A stretch of DNA of 19,735 nt from SZUA-365 sp964635845 (GTDB lineage: Bacteria > Bacteroidota > Ignavibacteria > SZUA-365). The stretch spans positions 1-19,735 of the forward strand of contig CAZWNO010000078.1 in NCBI GenBank assembly GCA_964635845.1, in the 5' to 3' direction. Shown piece by piece: positions 16,612 to 19,735 of this stretch (position 1 is its first letter; each line of letters opens with the position of its first letter). The notes beneath the pieces are model-generated. The model was not told the DNA's origin. It saw nothing but the letters and a program-made list of their open reading frames with translations, and searched no databases. The translations under genes and the position numbers were made by a program.

Positions 16612-16923
16612 CTAAGTTTCCACCACTAATCTGTCCCACACGTTCTGACGTCGAACAGCAGATTGATACTCTGGCGACCGGCTCCATGCCAAATGGTACC
16701 ACGTTAAACTATGCAATGCGTATCTGCCGAGAAAATATCCAGCAACCCTGTCTCCTAAATAATCACTATCTGGGTCGTTATCGCTCAGTATCTCCTGAAG
16801 GCCTATATAGCCATCAGCAGTATATATTTTGTCATAATATGGAGGACTTGACTGCGAAAATGCGCATAACGACATCAACCACGTCAATAGCGTGGCAATT
16901 GGAATGGTAATAAGTTTATACAT
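16612..16923 (-). pseudogene. Exported protein gene truncated by IS3 copy A
   Basis: ATG 16923 (GGAG 6 nt upstream) starts a signal peptide, MYKLITIPIATLLTWLMSLC, then AFSQ. About 88 codons (to 16659) are native. From 16658 the frame continues inside the IS terminal repeat and stops at 16612. The remaining sequence (YYDKIYTADGYIGLQEIL...YFLGRYALHSLTWYHLA) is not recognised, and the 3' part is not found on the other side of the IS. It begins 12 bp after the stop of the Asp-box protein gene and was probably its operon partner. An alternative ATG at 16935 directly abuts that stop. Confidence 0.7.
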
Positions 16924-16935
16924 TGCCAACTCCAT

Positions 16936-18462
16936 TTAATTTGTGATTACTACTTTAGCCTTAAGATTGCGCCCCTCAGCTAAATGCGCAGTGACAATAT
17001 AAACTCCGGGGCTCGATTCCCATTTCGCGAAGTTCTCGTTCGCGATAAACATCGCACCTGCGTTAACGGAGACACGTTCGCTTGCAATCTGTCTCCCGTA
17101 GATGTCCGTAATAGTGATAAATACTTCATTCTTGCCGAGCAAGTCCTCCGTTTCAAATGTAACACCTCTATGTAAATTAATATTATTTGGATTTGGGTAC
17201 GGCACCATCCCGCCTTCTAATGCTGGCAGCGCTGGATCGCCTACCCCTGAAGTAGAATGATTATATTTCCAAATCGCCTGTCTCGTCCAGAGATAGGCCA
17301 TATCAGCTCGTGGGATGTGTAAGCGCGTTAAACCTGAGTACAAATGATTCAAAACACGAGGAGTTGCAACGGCTACGCGACGTTCTGGATTAGATAATTC
17401 AACAACAACAAGGCTGTCTTGATCAAAGTATTTTGAAGTTAGATAGAACAGCTTGCCGTCCCACAATCCCATATCGACGATAACTTCGGGACCTGCCATT
17501 CCACTGGCGTCAACCCTTACCCAGCCTTCGCTTAAAGCATGTTTACTGCGCTCTCTGGTTACCATTCCGAATCCGGGAGTCCCGTTCAACATCGACCCCA
17601 TCACGACCACGAGCGATGTATCATTCATCATATCAATGTTCAGATGCAGACGATTCCCCACTTTTGAACTGGCAAGCGGATGGTCTGGAGCAATTGGATG
17701 CTGCAGAATATCCCAGCTCTTGCCACCATCGTACGTGGCTTTTACGTAACTGATATAGAAATCACCTATTCCCTCATACGTAAACCTGTAAACGGTCATG
17801 GAGTCCACGAACAACCATTCTGTGGTTTTTGCCCTATCGTCATTGGATACCAGGGTATCGGTCGCAAGGACATCCCATGTGAGCCCCAGATCAGAGGAAT
17901 AGCAGACTATCTCTTCATATATGTTTCGCTGAGTTACGGTATCTTTAGCCAGTACTCTTCCACAACCATGAACAATTCCACCATTCTCCAGCGCTCGTAT
18001 AGTAGTACCCGTTCTCTTTACACGCCCTGGAATCATGATCTCATTTCTTTGCCACGTTTTCCCGCCGTCTGTCGTCACCACGATGGCGCTGTCGAAATGA
18101 ATGAAATTTGAAGCTGTCGCTACAAGGGCAACAACACCAAAGTCTCTTGTCGCAAAGTCACATTCAGTTATTGGCAAATACCCGAGCCCCATTCCAAGGC
18201 CTTCAACTTCAATTGTGTCCTTTATCCACTCTACACCTCCGTTAGTCGTCTTGTAGTACACACCGTTGCGCTCGAACACATACCCCACTTCCTCATCTAC
18301 CCATTCCATTGGCCCCAAAAATGCCCAGGAGCCCCCAAGATTGTCATAGAGATACTGCGGTCTTGGCAGCTCTATCTCCTCCCATTGTGCGGTTGCTTTC
18401 GGAAGGATAATTAGCGACAACATTGACAGGACGAGATACTGACACGTAAATATTCTAATCAT
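16936..18462 (-). CDS. Secreted Asp-box (BNR) repeat protein with T9SS type A sorting domain
   Basis: 508 residues from ATG 18462, which has a strong GGAGG 5 nt upstream (18468-18472); the TTG at 18474 overlaps that site and is rejected. Signal peptide MIRIFTCQYLVLSMLSLIIL, then PKATAQ. Several Asp-box-type motifs follow: YYKTTNGGVEW, VVTTDGGKTW, CYSSDLGLTW, ATYDGGKSW, in the first half of the protein. They are typical of sialidase-like beta-propellers, but no sialidase catalytic set is evident, so a binding or structural propeller is more likely. The last 89 residues (420-508) are a T9SS sorting domain: PYPNPNN, VFITITDIYGRQIAS, SPGVYIVTA, KVVITN. It has visibly lower GC than genes left of 6800 and lies between two IS3 copies. 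Confidence 0.82.
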   Translation of the reverse strand: MIRIFTCQYLVLSMLSLIILPKATAQWEEIELPRPQYLYDNLGGSWAFLGPMEWVDEEVGYVFERNGVYYKTTNGGVEWIKDTIEVEGLGMGLGYLPITECDFATRDFGVVALVATASNFIHFDSAIVVTTDGGKTWQRNEIMIPGRVKRTGTTIRALENGGIVHGCGRVLAKDTVTQRNIYEEIVCYSSDLGLTWDVLATDTLVSNDDRAKTTEWLFVDSMTVYRFTYEGIGDFYISYVKATYDGGKSWDILQHPIAPDHPLASSKVGNRLHLNIDMMNDTSLVVVMGSMLNGTPGFGMVTRERSKHALSEGWVRVDASGMAGPEVIVDMGLWDGKLFYLTSKYFDQDSLVVVELSNPERRVAVATPRVLNHLYSGLTRLHIPRADMAYLWTRQAIWKYNHSTSGVGDPALPALEGGMVPYPNPNNINLHRGVTFETEDLLGKNEVFITITDIYGRQIASERVSVNAGAMFIANENFAKWESSPGVYIVTAHLAEGRNLKAKVVITN

Positions 18463-18467
18463 TAATA

Positions 18468-18472
18468 CCTCC
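18468..18472 (-). promoter_or_regulatory. Ribosome binding site deciding the Asp-box gene start
   Basis: GGAGG on the minus strand, 5 nt before ATG 18462, inside the longer open frame. It fixes the start 12 nt downstream of the first possible TTG codon. Confidence 0.8.
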
Positions 18473-18667
18473 AAGGATCCTCTTAGTAATACGTTCGTTT
18501 TCCATATACATAGTTAATATCATATCACCACAGCTCTTTTTGTATAAAATTTCATCGCATGCTTCGAGCTATTGATTTTTTTTCCTGCTCTATTTTATCG
18601 ATACAATCAAAATCATTTTCATGGCATCATTCACTTATTATAAAACGCAGCACCACTTTGCAGATCG
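18473..18667. other. AT-rich leader of the Asp-box gene
   Basis: 195 bp of strongly AT-rich sequence between the ribosome binding site and the IS3 copy B end. It presumably carries the promoter, but no -10/-35 pair stands out. It shares TTGATTTTTTTTC (18572-18584) and TCGATACA (18598-18605) with the AT-rich sequence beside copy A (15230-15267). Confidence 0.4.
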
Positions 18668-18825
18668 TGTATGTCATCAAAAACTATGAGACACATTCGT
18701 TGTTAAGGTAAGTGATGGTTTCCTTATAATCAAACCCGTGTTTCGGGTCACCGACTCGGTCAAATTCTTCAGATTTTCCCTTCTCCTCCTCCGCATTGTT
18801 TCGATCTTAATCACCTCACGTTCTG
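18668..18825. repeat. 158-bp segment nearly identical to 15279-15436
   Basis: Direct repeat of the IS3 copy A terminal segment; the two differences are at TGTC(A/G)TC and ATCA(C/T)CTC. Confidence 0.85.
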
Positions 18826-18832
18826 TAATGAT

Positions 18833-19734
18833 TTATCTTGCTCGTCCCTCGTAGACATCCACGGGACGAAGGTTGTCGATGGCCTCGTGATAGCGTTCAT
18901 TGTTGTAATACTGCACGAAGCGGGCGATCTCCGATTCCAGAGTATCCGGAAGATAATAGTTGTTTAGGAGAAGAACGTTCTTCATCGTTCGGTGGTATCG
19001 CTCGATCTTCCCCTGCGTCATCGGGTGATACGGACGGCGCGAATGTGGTCGATGCCGCACTTATCAAGATATTTGCTCAAATCCCCTGCGATGTAGCACG
19101 GACCATTATCTGAAAGCAGCCGGGTCTGATGGCGCACACGCACTGTATCGAGCCCTGTCGCGGATCGGGCCATATCGAGCGTCGCAATCACATCGGTTGC
19201 CTCCATGGTCGTGCAGAGACGCCACGCGATGATGTAGCGTGAGAAATCGTCGAGTATCGTTGACAGGTAATACCAGCCCCAGCCGGTTACTTTCAGATAC
19301 GTGAAATCCGTTTGCCAGAGCTCGTGCACTGCACGGGTCGGGTTATTGAAGCGATCAACTGCTGAGATGACAACGTACGCGGGACTGGTAATCAGATCAT
19401 ATTCCTTCAGAATGCGGTACACGCTCGATTCCGAGATGTAATACCGCTCGATATCGGTGATGTACCAGGCGAGCTCTCGGGGTGTTTTCTCCAGTTCTTC
19501 CCTTGCCACTTCAACCACATGTTCGCGGATCTCATCCGGAATCTGGTTCCAGATATGAAAGGGGCCGCGTGTGTGGTCTTCCAATCCTTCAAAGCCGTGT
19601 TCGTTGTAGAGGTTGACCCAGCGGTAAAATGAAGAACGCGGTACTCCCAGCTCAGCGAGCACTTGCTTGGCCGGATGGTTGGCTTCGGAAACGAGCTGGA
19701 TGATCTCCAGTTTTTCAGATGCCGAGTACCGCAT
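18833..19734 (-). pseudogene. IS3 copy B orfB (transposase catalytic subunit), one frameshift
   Basis: ATG 19734 begins MRYSASEKLEIIQLVSEANH. The first frame carries the helix-turn-helix, Asp143 (WQTDFTYL) and Asp209 (LLSDNG) and runs to HIRAVRITR, stopping at 19018. The rest, with HPMTQGKIERYHRTMKN (catalytic Glu, 36 residues after the second Asp as in DD35E) and ESEIARFVQYYNNERYHEAI, is in another frame and ends at TAA 18833. Between CGC and CCGTATCA copy B has 5 nt where copy A has 6 (near 19036-19040), so a single missing base explains the break. Repaired length is about 300 residues, normal for IS3. A sequencing error is a possible alternative. Confidence 0.88.
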
Positions 19735-19735
19735 T

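Larger units (their letters stand above)
15279..16658 (-). mobile_element. IS3-family insertion sequence, copy A (decayed)
   Basis: The two ends form imperfect inverted repeats of about 35 bp. The left end is TGTATGTCGTCAAAAACTAT from 15279. The right end read on the other strand is TGTTCGACGTCAGAACGTGT from 16658. They share CGTCA, GACA, ATT and GT, and both begin TG. No target duplication is seen (TGG left, GCA right). It holds orfA (intact) and orfB (frameshifted and missing about 138 bp relative to copy B). A hairpin ACCCG/CGGGT (15345-15359) lies beyond orfB and could stop transcription. Confidence 0.85.
18668..19735 (-). mobile_element. IS3-family insertion sequence, copy B (runs off window)
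   Basis: The left end TGTATGTCATCAAAAACTAT starts at 18668 and matches the copy A end. The element is in the same orientation as copy A and keeps the C-terminal orfB segment that A has lost. Its orfA and other end lie beyond the window. The inner segment between A and B is 2.0 kb. Confidence 0.85.

Noticed and set aside
15279..19735. Active IS3 composite transposon carrying the Asp-box gene
   Set aside because: The copies flank the segment in direct orientation, but both orfB genes are broken, copy A has no target duplication and truncates a gene in the segment; the outer end of copy B is not visible.

Overview
The window (19.7 kb) looks like a chromosomal segment from the Bacteroidota/Chlorobiota group (FCB), most likely an Ignavibacteriota- or Kapaibacteriota-like lineage. 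The reasons are a gingipain-type C25 peptidase resembling the type IX secretion (T9SS) sortase PorU2 and at least three further exported proteins ending in T9SS type A C-terminal sorting domains (PNPxxP / GxxV / SGVYxYxL signature). Shine-Dalgarno sites are clear for some genes and missing for others. The exact lineage is inference.

Left block (1-6793): a partial tRNA-Gln(CTG), then two minus-strand genes with high GC (clearly above the rest of the window by eye). A GT4 glycosyltransferase lies 73 bp upstream of a 1785-residue PorU2-like C25 peptidase, and the two may be co-transcribed. High GC makes many antisense and shadow frames here; they are not annotated.

Middle block (6794-13900): lower GC and accessory in character. 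It has four exported proteins: an FnIII-plus-CTD protein (+), a signal-peptide protein of unknown function with a beta-rich C-terminus (+), a 14-repeat (LVIVD-like) beta-propeller with a CTD (-), and a small exported protein of unknown function (-). A previously unlabelled intergenic repeat is present in up to four copies (two long, two partial), all in the same orientation. It bounds three of these genes on both sides, whichever strand the gene is on. This is the most interesting structure in the window.

Right block (13901-19735): a mobile-element pile-up. An ISL3-family element has a perfect 8-bp target duplication, but its transposase has an in-frame amber codon. Two related but diverged IS3-family copies (A complete at both ends, B running off the window) lie in the same orientation around an AT-rich segment. 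That segment carries an Asp-box (BNR) repeat T9SS cargo gene and a second small exported gene cut off by IS3-A. Both IS3 orfB genes are frameshifted, copy A also has an internal deletion, and the two copies are mosaic: nearly identical ends, diverged middle.

Overall the region reads as cell-surface and secretion functions (sortase, glycosyltransferase, T9SS cargo) next to a cargo-gene neighbourhood shuffled by repeats and insertion sequences.
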